64,000 bases of DNA from JACTOJ01 sp032335695 (lineage in GTDB: Bacteria > Bacillota > Clostridia > Clostridiales > Clostridiaceae). The DNA is taken from positions 124,001 to 188,000 of the forward strand of contig NZ_JACTOJ010000006.1 of NCBI RefSeq assembly GCF_032335695.1, written 5' to 3'. Below, piece after piece: positions 33,841-42,345 of this stretch. Position numbers and translations under genes: made by a program. The first letter of the stretch is position 1, and each line of letters starts with the position of its first letter. The notes beneath the pieces were generated by a model, which was not told the DNA's origin, searched no databases, and worked only from the letters and a program-made list of their open reading frames with translations.

Positions 33841-34155
33841 CTACAACTGCATTTTGTCTAATTCTTGATAAGCCTCAACAATTTTATTCCTAACCTGAAT
33901 TGCCATTTGTAATGACTGTTTTGCTTCTTCAGTGCTTACCATAAGATCCTGAATATCTATAGAGGAGTCACCTTTTATAAAGCTTTCAGTTTTTTGATCA
34001 GCTTGTATCTGTTGATCATTAACATCATTTAGCTTTTCATTTAATAAATCTAAAAAGCTTGATACCCCATTTGTGTTGGAATCATCACTTTTGCTGCTTG
34101 TCAAATCATTTCCTAAGGACATTGAAGAAATTTTCTGCAAATTATCAATCGTCAT
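33841..34155 (-). CDS. fliE: Flagellar hook-basal body complex protein FliE
   Basis: 104-aa junction protein between MS ring and rod. The C-terminal half carries the FliE pattern DIQDLMVSTEEAKQSLQMAIQVRNKIVEAYQEL, the conserved helix that inserts into the rod base. The N-terminus is serine- and asparagine-rich. Sits between flgC and fliF in the standard order. Confidence 0.94.
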   Translation of the reverse strand: MTIDNLQKISSMSLGNDLTSSKSDDSNTNGVSSFLDLLNEKLNDVNDQQIQADQKTESFIKGDSSIDIQDLMVSTEEAKQSLQMAIQVRNKIVEAYQELDKMQL

Positions 34156-34166
34156 AAGTTATCCTC

Positions 34167-34595
34167 CTATCTACCTATATCTAAAGCTTTTGAAAACATT
34201 GATTTTTCAGCTGTCATAGCAGTTACGTTAGCCTCGTATGCCCTGGTAGACGAGATCATATCAGCCATCTCTGTAAGTATGTCTACATTTGGCATTGATA
34301 CGTAACCATCTTTATCCGCATCTGGATTAGTAGGATCATAAACCCTTTTTAATGGGGATTGATCATTAGCTATTCCAACAGCCTTTACCCCTTTAAGTCT
34401 ATCGCCATCTGTTGAATCTTTGCTAATTGCATCATCCAGATTTTCCTGAAAAACGGCAATTTTTCTCACATACGGCTTACCATCTTCTCCTCTTGTGGTA
34501 GATACATTTGCTATATTTGAAGCTATTGTATCCATTCTAAGTCTTTCGGCACTAAGTCCGCTGCTGCTTATTTGTAAAGAATTAAATGCTGACAT
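34167..34595 (-). CDS. flgC: Flagellar proximal rod protein FlgC
   Basis: 142-aa rod subunit with the N-terminal motif LQISSSGLSAERLRMDTIASNIANVSTT, the PYVRK segment, and the C-terminal NVDILTEMADMISSTRAYEANVTAM helix. Located between flgB and fliE, spaced 5 nt from flgB. Confidence 0.95.
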   Translation of the reverse strand: MSAFNSLQISSSGLSAERLRMDTIASNIANVSTTRGEDGKPYVRKIAVFQENLDDAISKDSTDGDRLKGVKAVGIANDQSPLKRVYDPTNPDADKDGYVSMPNVDILTEMADMISSTRAYEANVTAMTAEKSMFSKALDIGR

Positions 34596-34600
34596 ATATA

Positions 34601-35005
34601 CTATTTACCTCCATTAATAACACTTCGTGACATTGATAGTTCTGAATTAATCTGAGTTGCAAGAGCATTATAATACAATGTGTTTGCAGCTAAGTTTGAC
34701 ATTTCCTGATCTACATCCACGTTATTTCCATCTAAATTCATACTAGTTGATGTATCCTGTTTAATAGTAATTTGTCCTTCATTGTCGCTATCACTAATAT
34801 GAAGAGGATCACTGGTTTCCATCTTTAAATTATCTGTTGCAGAATTTAAAGCATCTTCAAAGGACACATAATATCTTTTATATCCTTTAGTATTAACATT
34901 TGCAATATTATTAGCCATAACATTACTTCTAGTCATAGATGCATCTAATCCCTTTTTTATAAGATTGTATACTTTTTGGTCATAGGTCGCGGCATTAATC
35001 TCCAT
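34601..35005 (-). CDS. flgB: Flagellar proximal rod protein FlgB
   Basis: 134-aa rod subunit; SNVMANNIANVNTKGYKR (about residues 27-44) and the C-terminal NNVDVDQEMSNLAANTLYYNALA are family-typical. First gene of the leftward early flagellar operon that runs without an obvious terminator to 12449. GGAGGGG lies just before the ATG. Upstream is a 511-bp AT-rich non-coding region. Confidence 0.95.
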   Translation of the reverse strand: MEINAATYDQKVYNLIKKGLDASMTRSNVMANNIANVNTKGYKRYYVSFEDALNSATDNLKMETSDPLHISDSDNEGQITIKQDTSTSMNLDGNNVDVDQEMSNLAANTLYYNALATQINSELSMSRSVINGGK

Positions 35006-35516
35006 ATTGCCCCTCCATTCTGTATCAATATTAATTTAAAAATATAATATAATTTAATATTACATTAAATTATATTTTTTGTACATAGTTTTAATAATAA
35101 TTTACTTTATTTTTGATTTTTTTTTAATTTTTCTAATAATAAATTAAACTTAACGCAAAAATATCCTGTTGAACTTATATATCCCTATTATTATTTATAT
35201 AATATTATTATAGGTCATAAAAAAATTTTTTTCTACAGTTTTAGAAAAATTGAATTTGTATTTTCCGATTTTATTTGTCATATTTTAGTTTAATGGATAT
35301 ACTTTTTTATTTTTTCTTCATTTTTATGTAATATCATTACATATTTTTCCTATTATTGATATTATACCCTTTAGTTTTGATTTTAAATTTTACATGATTA
35401 TATTATTTATAAAATAATAATTTTACATAAAAAAATAAGCCCTATAGGGCTCATCCGAAATCGATTTTTATATATTTAAATGAATTAATTTAAATTTGCT
35501 TGATTCTTTCTTATTG
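35006..35516. other. Non-coding region upstream of the early flagellar operon
   Basis: 511 bp, strongly A+T. It contains the flagellin-2 terminator at its right end and must contain the flgB promoter. On the minus strand several TATAAT hexamers occur (in ACCTATAATAA, GGGTATAATAT and AAATATAATTT), none with a good TTGACA-like partner at 17 bp, and no SigD-type TAAA-N15-CCGATA site was found. I looked for a c-di-GMP riboswitch, as known before flgB in C. difficile, and saw no match to its conserved core. No ORF of note. Confidence 0.6.
35425..35454 (-). terminator. Terminator of the second flagellin gene
   Basis: Minus-strand hairpin ATGAGCCC-TATA-GGGCTTAT (35436-35454) followed by a run of seven Ts. 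Strong rho-independent form, about 63 nt after the stop codon. Confidence 0.9.
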
Positions 35517-36383
35517 TTATCTTCTCATGCCACCCAAGATATTTAATACTTCTTGAGGAAACTTGTTACTCTGTGCCATCATGGCTGTACCTGACTGCTC
35601 TAATATGGAAGCTTTCGAGTACTCTGCATACTCAGCTGCAATATCCGTATCTGTAAGACCGCTCTGAGATTTTTGTATAACATCAGAAATAGTTGTCAAA
35701 TTATCATATTGGCTTTGAAACCTGTTTTCTATAGCTCCATAATTAGCTCTAACAGAAGTTACAGTTGAAACAGCCTTATCCACTATATCCAAAGCTTTAT
35801 TCGTTCCACCAGCCACTGTAACATCGATATCTGTAAGCTTTTCTCCGACTGCGTCACCACCCAGCATGCTAGATGATAAATTATATTGAGGAATATCTAT
35901 CTTATCTCCTATATTAGCTCCAGAAGTCATATGAAGAAGTGTAGGAGAATTATTATCGGTTACAGAAGAATCGTATAATACATTTACGCCATTGAAGCTG
36001 TTTCCTTTTATGTAATTATCTATACCCTCAATATTTTGGTTTATCTCATTTTGGATTATTTGTTTATCCGAAGTGTTTGTATCCGCACTAGAAGCTTGAA
36101 TAGAAAGCTGTCTTATTCTTTGAAGCGATTCAGTAACACTGTCAAGCGCCCCCTCAGAGGATTGAAGCATACTTATACCATCCTGCATATTATTACAAGC
36201 CATCTGAAGTCCTCGTATCTGCATCTGCATTTTTTCACTAATTGCCATGGCATTAGGATTATCTTTTGCACTGGATACAGTAACTCCGCTGGATATTCTT
36301 CCAATGGATAAATTCATTTGTTTTTCATTTGCCCTTTGATTTATATAAATATTTAAAGATGCCATATTAGGATTTATTCTCAA
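35517..36383 (-). CDS. Second flagellin-family protein
   Basis: 288-aa flagellin. The N-terminal D0/D1 region is conserved (ISSGVTVSSAKDNPNAMAISEKM, then ADTNTSDKQIIQNEINQNI), and the C-terminal region is DTDIAAEYAEYSKASILEQSGTAMMAQ. It ends LNILGGMRR instead of the usual QxLLR. The central domain is short. TTG 36383 is chosen because GAGGTG lies 6-8 nt upstream and gives a standard flagellin N-terminus (MRINPNMASLN); an in-frame TTG at 36410 has no site. It has its own SigD-type promoter and terminator. It could be a minor filament subunit; clearly diverged from the main flagellin at 38294. Confidence 0.9.
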   Translation of the reverse strand: MRINPNMASLNIYINQRANEKQMNLSIGRISSGVTVSSAKDNPNAMAISEKMQMQIRGLQMACNNMQDGISMLQSSEGALDSVTESLQRIRQLSIQASSADTNTSDKQIIQNEINQNIEGIDNYIKGNSFNGVNVLYDSSVTDNNSPTLLHMTSGANIGDKIDIPQYNLSSSMLGGDAVGEKLTDIDVTVAGGTNKALDIVDKAVSTVTSVRANYGAIENRFQSQYDNLTTISDVIQKSQSGLTDTDIAAEYAEYSKASILEQSGTAMMAQSNKFPQEVLNILGGMRR

Positions 36384-36419
36384 TTTCGTCACCTCGTTTA
36401 AATTACTCAACTAATTTGA

Positions 36420-36446
36420 TTATCGAAGCTTAAACCATAAACTTTA
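36420..36446 (-). promoter_or_regulatory. SigD (sigma-28) promoter of flagellin 2
   Basis: Minus strand TAAA (36446-36443), 15-bp spacer, TTCGATAA (36427-36420). Agrees with the flagellar consensus TAAA-N15-GCCGATAA at all but two positions and lies about 37 nt before the start codon. Confidence 0.82.
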
Positions 36447-36469
36447 CACTCATGTTAAAGAATTAATTT

Positions 36470-36781
36470 TTATTCATATAAATATATTTTATATGCATCC
36501 AGAGCTTCTTCTTCTGTTATTTTATTATCCACTAATTTACGGTAAAGTTTATAGAGTTTAAAATGTAATTCTGGATTTGAATGTCTTGTTTCATTCATTT
36601 TATATTTTATCATTTCTTCCAATGAAATATTCTGCAATTTAATTTGCTTGTTAATAATTTCCATTACCTCATCAATCAAAATAAATGCATCTTTATTTTG
36701 AGTTAGCAATTTAAGCTGCTCTAATTTTAAATTTATTTCATTAAGACTTTCCTTTTTAATCAATACTTTCTCTGTTCTCAT
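36470..36781 (-). CDS. Unknown 103-aa helical protein in the filament block
   Basis: Not recognised. The protein is soluble, lysine/glutamate/leucine-rich and predicted largely helical; the first half (KESLNEINLKLEQLKLL) looks like a coiled coil and the end has an EEALDAYKIYLYE helix. AGGGG lies about 5-8 nt before the ATG. It lies between the flagellin methylase and the second flagellin, transcribed in the same direction, and its stop is 24 nt from that flagellin's SigD promoter. A chaperone or regulator for filament proteins is possible from size and helicity, but there is no sequence proof. Confidence 0.7.
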   Translation of the reverse strand: MRTEKVLIKKESLNEINLKLEQLKLLTQNKDAFILIDEVMEIINKQIKLQNISLEEMIKYKMNETRHSNPELHFKLYKLYRKLVDNKITEEEALDAYKIYLYE

Positions 36782-36966
36782 ATTTTCCCCTTGCTAATAA
36801 TATTATCATTTTAAGCTTAGCACATATTGTTTACTAATGCTATTGAAATTCAAATATAGTAGCATATACTAACAGTTCTATATCAACTCAGCTGCTCTTA
36901 AAATTTTAAATCAAGATAAGTGTAAAGGCTTTTCTATGGCTGAGAACACTATTCACTGCACATACA

Positions 36967-38181
36967 TTAATTTTTAATTAATATAGACATATACGGCATA
37001 GTATTATAACCTTTTTCCTTAAATAAATTAAATGCATTGTTAAAAAACACCTTATTATGCTCTATCGCTCTGGAATATGAATACACTAATCTAACAATAA
37101 GTGCTTCATCTAATTTTTTATTAAATGCTGACATTCCGATCAAAAGCATTTTTACAAGGGAATAATTAATAACCAATTTAATATAGGCATCAAAAACCTC
37201 GCCCTTTGATTCTATGGGAAATAAATCTCCAAATACATGATTCACAATATAATTTTCTAAAATATATTCATGCTCACTAAAGAATGGTTCAAAATAATTG
37301 ATATATGCGTTTTTATATCTTTCTGCTATTTCCTCAACCTTCGCATCTTCAGTGTATTCAATTCCATTTAAGCATTCCGCAACGCATTGTATATATGGCT
37401 GAGAATTTTTTGCGAACCCTATAGAAAACCTTCCATCATTAAATTCCTTCATCAGCTCCATCTGAATTGTTAAATTCGTAGGAATATTTTCAAGGCTTTC
37501 TTTCAAGCTTCCTTCTTCAATAATATTATTAAAACTCTCTATTATCTCTGATACTTTCTCTATTTCCTTATTATCCAAGCATTCCTGAATTTTTTTCATA
37601 AATATACCTAAAATAATTAATCTGTCAGCTACAGAATACTGTCTATTTTGAATAAGAGTTATTGTAAATATTCTTAACTTCCAAAAATACTCCACTAAAG
37701 TGCTATCTGCATTTATTTTTTTTATAATATTATTTTGAATATCTGCTGATTCTTCTTCTTCATCAAATTCCATAATATTTGAATCAAATAAAATCAATTT
37801 TGTAGCCTCTGGGCAAGAAAGCACCAATGATTTTTCGTAGACTCCATTAATCACATTGGTGATTCTCGGGTAAGTCATACATGTATTTGAAAGATACCCT
37901 ACCCCATATTGCTTTTGTATACCACATAATTTATCATCCTCAAAAAAAGGGCAGTATCCATCCTTCTTCAGCTTTATTTTTCCATAGTCTTCAAATAAAG
38001 GATTCGAACGATTTCTTGTAATATTCTTACCAATGGCTACATTAGGAATTCTTTTATATTTCTTATAGGTACTTTCATCTAAGCTTATTCTCCAACCATA
38101 GCAACAATTATCTTCACATTTAGCACCTGTACATTGAAACTGCTTCATATATTGTGGCTTTAACGATATTATTTTTTTCAT
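36967..38181 (-). CDS. fliB: Flagellin lysine-N-methylase FliB
   Basis: 404-aa protein with the FliB cysteine pattern: CTGAKCEDNCCYGW at residues 17-30, then CPFF and LCGIQ, and TCMTYPRI near residue 100. The five or more conserved cysteines are thought to hold an Fe-S cluster. FliB methylates lysines on surface-exposed flagellin domains. The location between two flagellin genes supports this substrate. The last two thirds are helical and poorly conserved. The start ATG 38181 is preceded by AAAGGTG with a longer spacing. It has a TATAAT-type region upstream, just after the main flagellin terminator. Confidence 0.9.
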   Translation of the reverse strand: MKKIISLKPQYMKQFQCTGAKCEDNCCYGWRISLDESTYKKYKRIPNVAIGKNITRNRSNPLFEDYGKIKLKKDGYCPFFEDDKLCGIQKQYGVGYLSNTCMTYPRITNVINGVYEKSLVLSCPEATKLILFDSNIMEFDEEEESADIQNNIIKKINADSTLVEYFWKLRIFTITLIQNRQYSVADRLIILGIFMKKIQECLDNKEIEKVSEIIESFNNIIEEGSLKESLENIPTNLTIQMELMKEFNDGRFSIGFAKNSQPYIQCVAECLNGIEYTEDAKVEEIAERYKNAYINYFEPFFSEHEYILENYIVNHVFGDLFPIESKGEVFDAYIKLVINYSLVKMLLIGMSAFNKKLDEALIVRLVYSYSRAIEHNKVFFNNAFNLFKEKGYNTMPYMSILIKN

Positions 38182-38240
38182 TTTTCAACACCACACCTTT
38201 CATTATAACTTTTGTATCATTAATTATATAATAAATCCTT

Positions 38241-38280
38241 ATATAATAAAAGAGACCTTACACAAGTTAAGGTCTCTTTT
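38241..38280 (-). terminator. Terminator of the main flagellin gene
   Basis: 13-bp perfect inverted repeat (AAAAGAGACCTTA at 38248-38260 with its complement at 38268-38280) around a 7-nt loop, ending in Ts on the minus strand. Very stable, 14 nt after the flagellin stop, as expected for a highly expressed transcript. Confidence 0.93.
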
Positions 38281-38293
38281 ATGGTGTTAAAAA

Positions 38294-39583
38294 TTATCTT
38301 AATAACTGAAGAACCTGCTGTGGCTGCTGATTTGCTTGAGCAAGCATAGCTTGAGCAGCCTGAGAAAGAATATTGTTCTTTGAGAAAGTTGACATTTCTT
38401 TAGCCATATCAACGTCTCTTATTCTTGACTCAGCTGAAGTTAAGTTTTCAGAAGATGTTCCTAAGTTATTGATTGTGTGCTCTAATCTGTTCTGGTAAGC
38501 ACCTAAGCTTGAACGCTGCTCTGAAACCTTATCTAAAGCCTTTTGAATTGTAGTTATAGCCTTATTTGCAGCATCTTTATTTGATACATCCACACCATGT
38601 ACAACTACTTTGTTATCAGTTGCAGTTAATGCTTGAGTTAATGTTAAAACAGCATTACCTGCTCCATCTTTGAAAGTCTTACCGTCTGCAGCGCTTGCAA
38701 CTACATTACCAGATTGATCTAATAAAGAACTAGTACCATCCCAAGTATATGTTCCTGCTTGAAGACTCTTATTAGCTGTAGCACCAAAGGAATAATCAGC
38801 TGTTGCTGCTGTAGCAGAAGTAACATTCACTTGTCCTGATACAACATTTTGAGCGAATACAATTGTGTTAGTATTGTCAGCAGTATTCTTATATGTTTTA
38901 CCATCAGCGCTTGTAGCAACAACTGATCCAGTAGAATCAATTAAGCTATAAGTAGGAGTAGTACTTCCAAGTGTTGTTGTTTCGCTTACACTGTAAGTTC
39001 CAACCTTAATATCTGTTGTTGTTGATGCTCCGGCAGTAACAGCTCCATTTCCTGTTATAGCAGCAGTAACATCCCCTGTTATGCCAAGTGCATTACTTCT
39101 CATATCTCCTACGTTTAAAGCCATAGACTGATTCTGGTTAGCTCCTATCTGGAAAGAACCTGAGAAGCTTCCATCAAGTAACTTCTGAGTATTGAACTGA
39201 GTAGTATCGCCTATTCTTGATATTTCATTACCAAGCTGGTCAACTTCCTTCTGTATAGATTGTCTATCTGAAGCTGTGTTAGTATCTGAAGCAGATTGAA
39301 CTGCTAGTTCTCTAACTCTTTGAAGGATTGAGTGAGTTTCATTTAATGCACCTTCAGCTGTTTGAATTAAAGAAATACCATCTTGTGCATTGCTTGAAGC
39401 CTGATCAAGACCTCTTATCTGGCCTCTCATTTTTTCTGATATTGCAAGTCCAGCTGCATTATCTGCTGCACTGTTAATTGCAAGACCTGAAGAAAGTTTC
39501 TGCATAGACTTGCTAGCACTGTTTGAGTTAATGTTCATGTTTCTGATAGCATTAGAAGCTGCTAAATTGTGATTGATTACCAT
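38294..39583 (-). CDS. fliC: Main flagellin (Hag/FliC)
   Basis: 429-aa filament subunit. D0/D1 N-terminal half (MVINHNLAASNA, then LSSGLAINSAADNAAGLAISEKMRGQI) and C-terminal half (ESRIRDVDMAKEMSTFSKNNILSQA ... QQPQQVLQLLR) are canonical. The variable region holds two related modules, residues about 195-254 and 277-329: each starts GTY[ST], then S-LxD-x-[TS]G[SN]VVA-[ST]-ADGKT[YF]K, and ends with a V-V strand, a likely internal duplication. Start: ATG 39583 is 8 nt behind AGGAGG; the longer in-frame ATG at 39616 would disturb the conserved N-terminus. Own SigD promoter, CsrA-type leader hairpin and terminator. Likely substrate of the neighbouring FliB. Confidence 0.96.
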   Translation of the reverse strand: MVINHNLAASNAIRNMNINSNSASKSMQKLSSGLAINSAADNAAGLAISEKMRGQIRGLDQASSNAQDGISLIQTAEGALNETHSILQRVRELAVQSASDTNTASDRQSIQKEVDQLGNEISRIGDTTQFNTQKLLDGSFSGSFQIGANQNQSMALNVGDMRSNALGITGDVTAAITGNGAVTAGASTTTDIKVGTYSVSETTTLGSTTPTYSLIDSTGSVVATSADGKTYKNTADNTNTIVFAQNVVSGQVNVTSATAATADYSFGATANKSLQAGTYTWDGTSSLLDQSGNVVASAADGKTFKDGAGNAVLTLTQALTATDNKVVVHGVDVSNKDAANKAITTIQKALDKVSEQRSSLGAYQNRLEHTINNLGTSSENLTSAESRIRDVDMAKEMSTFSKNNILSQAAQAMLAQANQQPQQVLQLLR

Positions 39584-39607
39584 AATAAATTCCTCCTTGA
39601 TTTTTAA

Positions 39608-39627
39608 AGTGGACATCCTTTTCCACT
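39608..39627 (-). promoter_or_regulatory. CsrA-type binding hairpin in the flagellin leader
   Basis: On the mRNA strand AGTGGA and TCCACT form a 6-bp stem around the loop AAAGGATG, presenting GGA as CsrA requires (consensus ACARGGAUGU in a loop). It lies about 25 nt before the flagellin start and just upstream of the AGGAGG site, which itself contains a second GGA. A second hairpin (39646-39662, TAAGCTC/GAGCTTA) stands upstream. In B. subtilis CsrA represses hag by binding two such leader sites and FliW relieves it; both genes are encoded at 43103-43745. Confidence 0.75.
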
Positions 39628-39715
39628 ATATTAATTATTTATAGTTAAGCTCTTTGAGCTTACTAACTTTGACATTAAAGATCAGTTTTTTTAATTTCTG
39701 TTCCTTATATTAAAT

Positions 39716-39742
39716 ATATCGTAGCTTAATTTATTTACTTTA
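39716..39742 (-). promoter_or_regulatory. SigD (sigma-28) promoter of the main flagellin
   Basis: Minus strand TAAA (39742-39739), 15-bp spacer, TACGATAT (39723-39716). Predicted transcript start near 39709, giving a leader of about 125 nt that contains the CsrA-type hairpin. Confidence 0.85.
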
Positions 39743-39777
39743 TACCTTTTTAAAACTTTTTTTAATTTTTTTATATT

Positions 39778-40110
39778 TTAAATTTTAGTTGAAAAAAAGC
39801 TATTTATCCTTGGGGAATTTTGCCTATAGGATAATGCAGCCTTTTGTGATAAATTTAAATCTTTTATTTCTTGTTTAATTTTCTCTTTTTGCTGCAAACC
39901 TTCTTTATTTATAGCTTCAGACATACTTTTAAATTCTAAAGAATTTAAAACTTTCCTCATTTCATCTGGATTATTCTCAGCATAGTCTCTATAAAAATCT
40001 TCTCTTTTCTGCAATAGAGCATTAAATTCCTTAAATTTCTCTTCTTGCAGCAATTCAAGCAGTTTTTTTTCTAAATCCATGGCTGATTTTAGATAATCCA
40101 TTTTTATCAC
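39778..40110 (-). CDS. fliT: FliT-like flagellar chaperone
   Basis: 110-aa helical, K/E-rich protein immediately after fliD, the usual place of fliT, the export chaperone of the filament cap. Sequence is helical throughout (DLEKKLLELLQEEKFKEFNALLQKR) with no other motif; FliT proteins are poorly conserved, so the assignment is mostly positional. The GTG at 40110 overlaps the fliD stop by 4 nt (GTGA); an ATG at 40101 is the alternative start. Last gene of the late operon; no terminator was seen between it and the flagellin promoter, so some read-through is possible. Confidence 0.65.
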   Translation of the reverse strand: MIKMDYLKSAMDLEKKLLELLQEEKFKEFNALLQKREDFYRDYAENNPDEMRKVLNSLEFKSMSEAINKEGLQQKEKIKQEIKDLNLSQKAALSYRQNSPRINSFFSTKI

Positions 40111-41912
40111 GATCCTAACATTGAAGTTAGATAACTGGATTGAGTATTATAACTATTCATTAATGATTCTAAATTTGCAAATTTTTGATATAACGCGGTC
40201 TGTTTCTCAGTAAATTGCTCTTTAAGATCTGAAATAAGTTTAGTTTGAGCATCAATTTGTGTCTGTAAATCATTATTGTAAAAAGTTGCTGAACCATCAT
40301 AACCAGCTTTTTTTAGAATTTCAGAGTCTGAACTATAAACATTATCATACAGCAGGCTACTAAATCTCTGCATTATGCCGCTTTCTTTAAACTTTGTGTT
40401 AGTATCATCACTATTTGAGGTACTAGTAAATAGCTTTAATACTTGATCAGGATTATTTTCTAAGGCTGTAGTAAGTTTAGTATCGTCAATAGTTAGCTCT
40501 CCTGGTTTTGTATAATCATTTGTAAAGTCTATTCCTAAATCAGTGTATTTTAGTGTTGAGCCGCTTACCGCAGTATTTATTGAACTTCTCAGTTGATTTA
40601 CTATATTAGTAAGGTAGTCATCATTTCTAAGAAGTCCTTCCTTGGTTTTAGTTTCCCACTGAGTAATCTGATCCGTGGTCATTTGAGCCCTTTGTGCATC
40701 CGTTAATGGAGGATAATCATTATTCTTTTTTTCTTGCAGCTTAGTATTTATTGTATCTATGAGTTTGTTATAATCTGTAACAAAATCAGTTATTCTCTTT
40801 TTTAAATCTGTTACATCTGTCTTACCTGCAAAGGAAACAGGAGAAGAAGTAACATCGGAAGCTGTAAATTTAACACTATCTATTGTAAAGGAATTGCTGG
40901 TGTAATATTTATTATTAACTGTATTACCATAGGAGTCTGTAACATTTACATTCAAATTTTCGCCTTCGCTGAACATAACCTGACTAGTAGCACTGGCGGT
41001 TATACCAGCAGTAAAAGTTGTATCATCATAGCTAGTGGATAAACTTAAGCTATCTGTACCACCATTTATAGTAATAGGATTTCCAGTACCGTTATCTACA
41101 GTTATATTAGTAATATTTTGGGCACTCAATGCATTTGTTATAGCCGTTCTAATTTGAGTATCAGTTACCGCACCTGTTAAGTCCACATCTACTGTTGAAG
41201 CTCCAGCGCTAATCTTTACATGCTTTCCTGCAAGACTATTTACATCTGTAACGATATTTGAACTGGTTGAACTGGTTGAGAAAGATATACTCTGTCCATT
41301 TCCAGTCTGATTTGTTTGAAGTATATACTTTCCTGTTAAATCACTTTTAACCAGCTTAGCATCTACTCCGGAATTGCTTATAGCATTATTAATAGCTGTC
41401 ATAGCTGAAGTGTCATCTTTAACAGAAGTTAAGTCCAATGAAATACTTTTTCCATTAATACTGATTGTAGTAGATTTACCCTCAAAACTACTTAAATTAT
41501 TAAAAGCAAGGTTTGCTTTTGTTGCCAAACTGTTTACCTGTACCTTATAATTGCCCACCTGAGCCCCTGCCAAACCTTCAGCAGTGACAGCACCGCTTGT
41601 ATCACTTGTTGTAAAGGTAGAACTTGAGTAATTGGTAGAAAGAATCAAATTAGTATCTGAGTTTGCCATATCCAAATATTTTGAATAAAAATCTCTCACG
41701 TCTGAAATAATGTCTCTATAGGCACTCTGCTGAAAGCCTAATAATTGTTTTTGTTGATTGGCCTTATCTATTTTTGTTTGATCCGCCTGCATCATTGATT
41801 TTACAATAGAATCAGTATCAAGTCCTGATGCTAAACCTGTAATTCTATTATAATAGCCTGATGAGTTTGATGCTGATGACGTGCTGGATGATGTACTTGA
41901 ATTTATATTCAT
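40107..41912 (-). CDS. fliD: Flagellar filament cap protein FliD (HAP2)
   Basis: 601 aa. N-terminal serine-rich start then RITGLASGLDTDSIVKSMMQADQTKIDKANQQKQ, the FliD_N signature. The middle is beta-rich with flagellin-IN-like modules (for example ISINGKSISLDL ... AINNAISNSGVDA). The FliD_C domain (DYNKLIDTINTKLQEKK to LGIDFTNDYTKPGELTID) and a terminal coiled coil follow. Caps the growing filament and folds flagellin. ATG 41912 is 8 nt after AGGAG; the GTG at 41921 lies in that site. Confidence 0.95.
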   Translation of the reverse strand: MNINSSTSSSTSSASNSSGYYNRITGLASGLDTDSIVKSMMQADQTKIDKANQQKQLLGFQQSAYRDIISDVRDFYSKYLDMANSDTNLILSTNYSSSTFTTSDTSGAVTAEGLAGAQVGNYKVQVNSLATKANLAFNNLSSFEGKSTTISINGKSISLDLTSVKDDTSAMTAINNAISNSGVDAKLVKSDLTGKYILQTNQTGNGQSISFSTSSTSSNIVTDVNSLAGKHVKISAGASTVDVDLTGAVTDTQIRTAITNALSAQNITNITVDNGTGNPITINGGTDSLSLSTSYDDTTFTAGITASATSQVMFSEGENLNVNVTDSYGNTVNNKYYTSNSFTIDSVKFTASDVTSSPVSFAGKTDVTDLKKRITDFVTDYNKLIDTINTKLQEKKNNDYPPLTDAQRAQMTTDQITQWETKTKEGLLRNDDYLTNIVNQLRSSINTAVSGSTLKYTDLGIDFTNDYTKPGELTIDDTKLTTALENNPDQVLKLFTSTSNSDDTNTKFKESGIMQRFSSLLYDNVYSSDSEILKKAGYDGSATFYNNDLQTQIDAQTKLISDLKEQFTEKQTALYQKFANLESLMNSYNTQSSYLTSMLGS

Positions 41913-41942
41913 CCAAATCACTCCTTTCTTTATTAAAAAGTT

Positions 41943-42338
41943 TTATTTTGCTTGTGCTTGAACCTTTGAAAGTTTTTCTGCCTCATACCAGGTGTCTCTT
42001 ATATCTTCAATCAAGGGTATTATTGAATCCAATATTTCAACACTTTTCTTTATATTTGCTTCTACTAGCTTTGTATGAATAAAATCGTAAACCATCATAA
42101 GCTGCTTTCCCCACTCACCAGACTTGCTTAAATCTAAAGAAGCCATGAGCTCAGCAAATATTTCTTGTGTTGTAACCAGATGCTTATGCGCCTTTACCAT
42201 GTCGTTATCTACGAGTGCTTGTCTACCGATTTTTGAGTATTTTACAGCACCATCTACCAGCATAAGTAGTAGCTGCTCCTTGGAAGCATAATTTACACTG
42301 TTGCTTTTGTATACGCTGTAGGGATTATTTGCTGACAT
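41943..42338 (-). CDS. fliS: Flagellin export chaperone FliS
   Basis: 131-aa helical chaperone. NPYSVYKSNSVNYASKEQLLLMLVDGAVKYSKIGRQAL (residues 5-42) is the FliS hallmark; the remainder forms the four-helix bundle that holds the flagellin C-terminus. In B. subtilis FliS also enhances the FliW-flagellin interaction. Located before fliD in the late operon. Confidence 0.95.
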   Translation of the reverse strand: MSANNPYSVYKSNSVNYASKEQLLLMLVDGAVKYSKIGRQALVDNDMVKAHKHLVTTQEIFAELMASLDLSKSGEWGKQLMMVYDFIHTKLVEANIKKSVEILDSIIPLIEDIRDTWYEAEKLSKVQAQAK

Positions 42339-42345
42339 AATTATA

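Noticed and set aside
35006..35516. Possible c-di-GMP riboswitch before flgB
   Set aside because: Expected by analogy with C. difficile, but the region is nearly pure A+T and lacks the conserved GC-containing core of class I or class II c-di-GMP aptamers.
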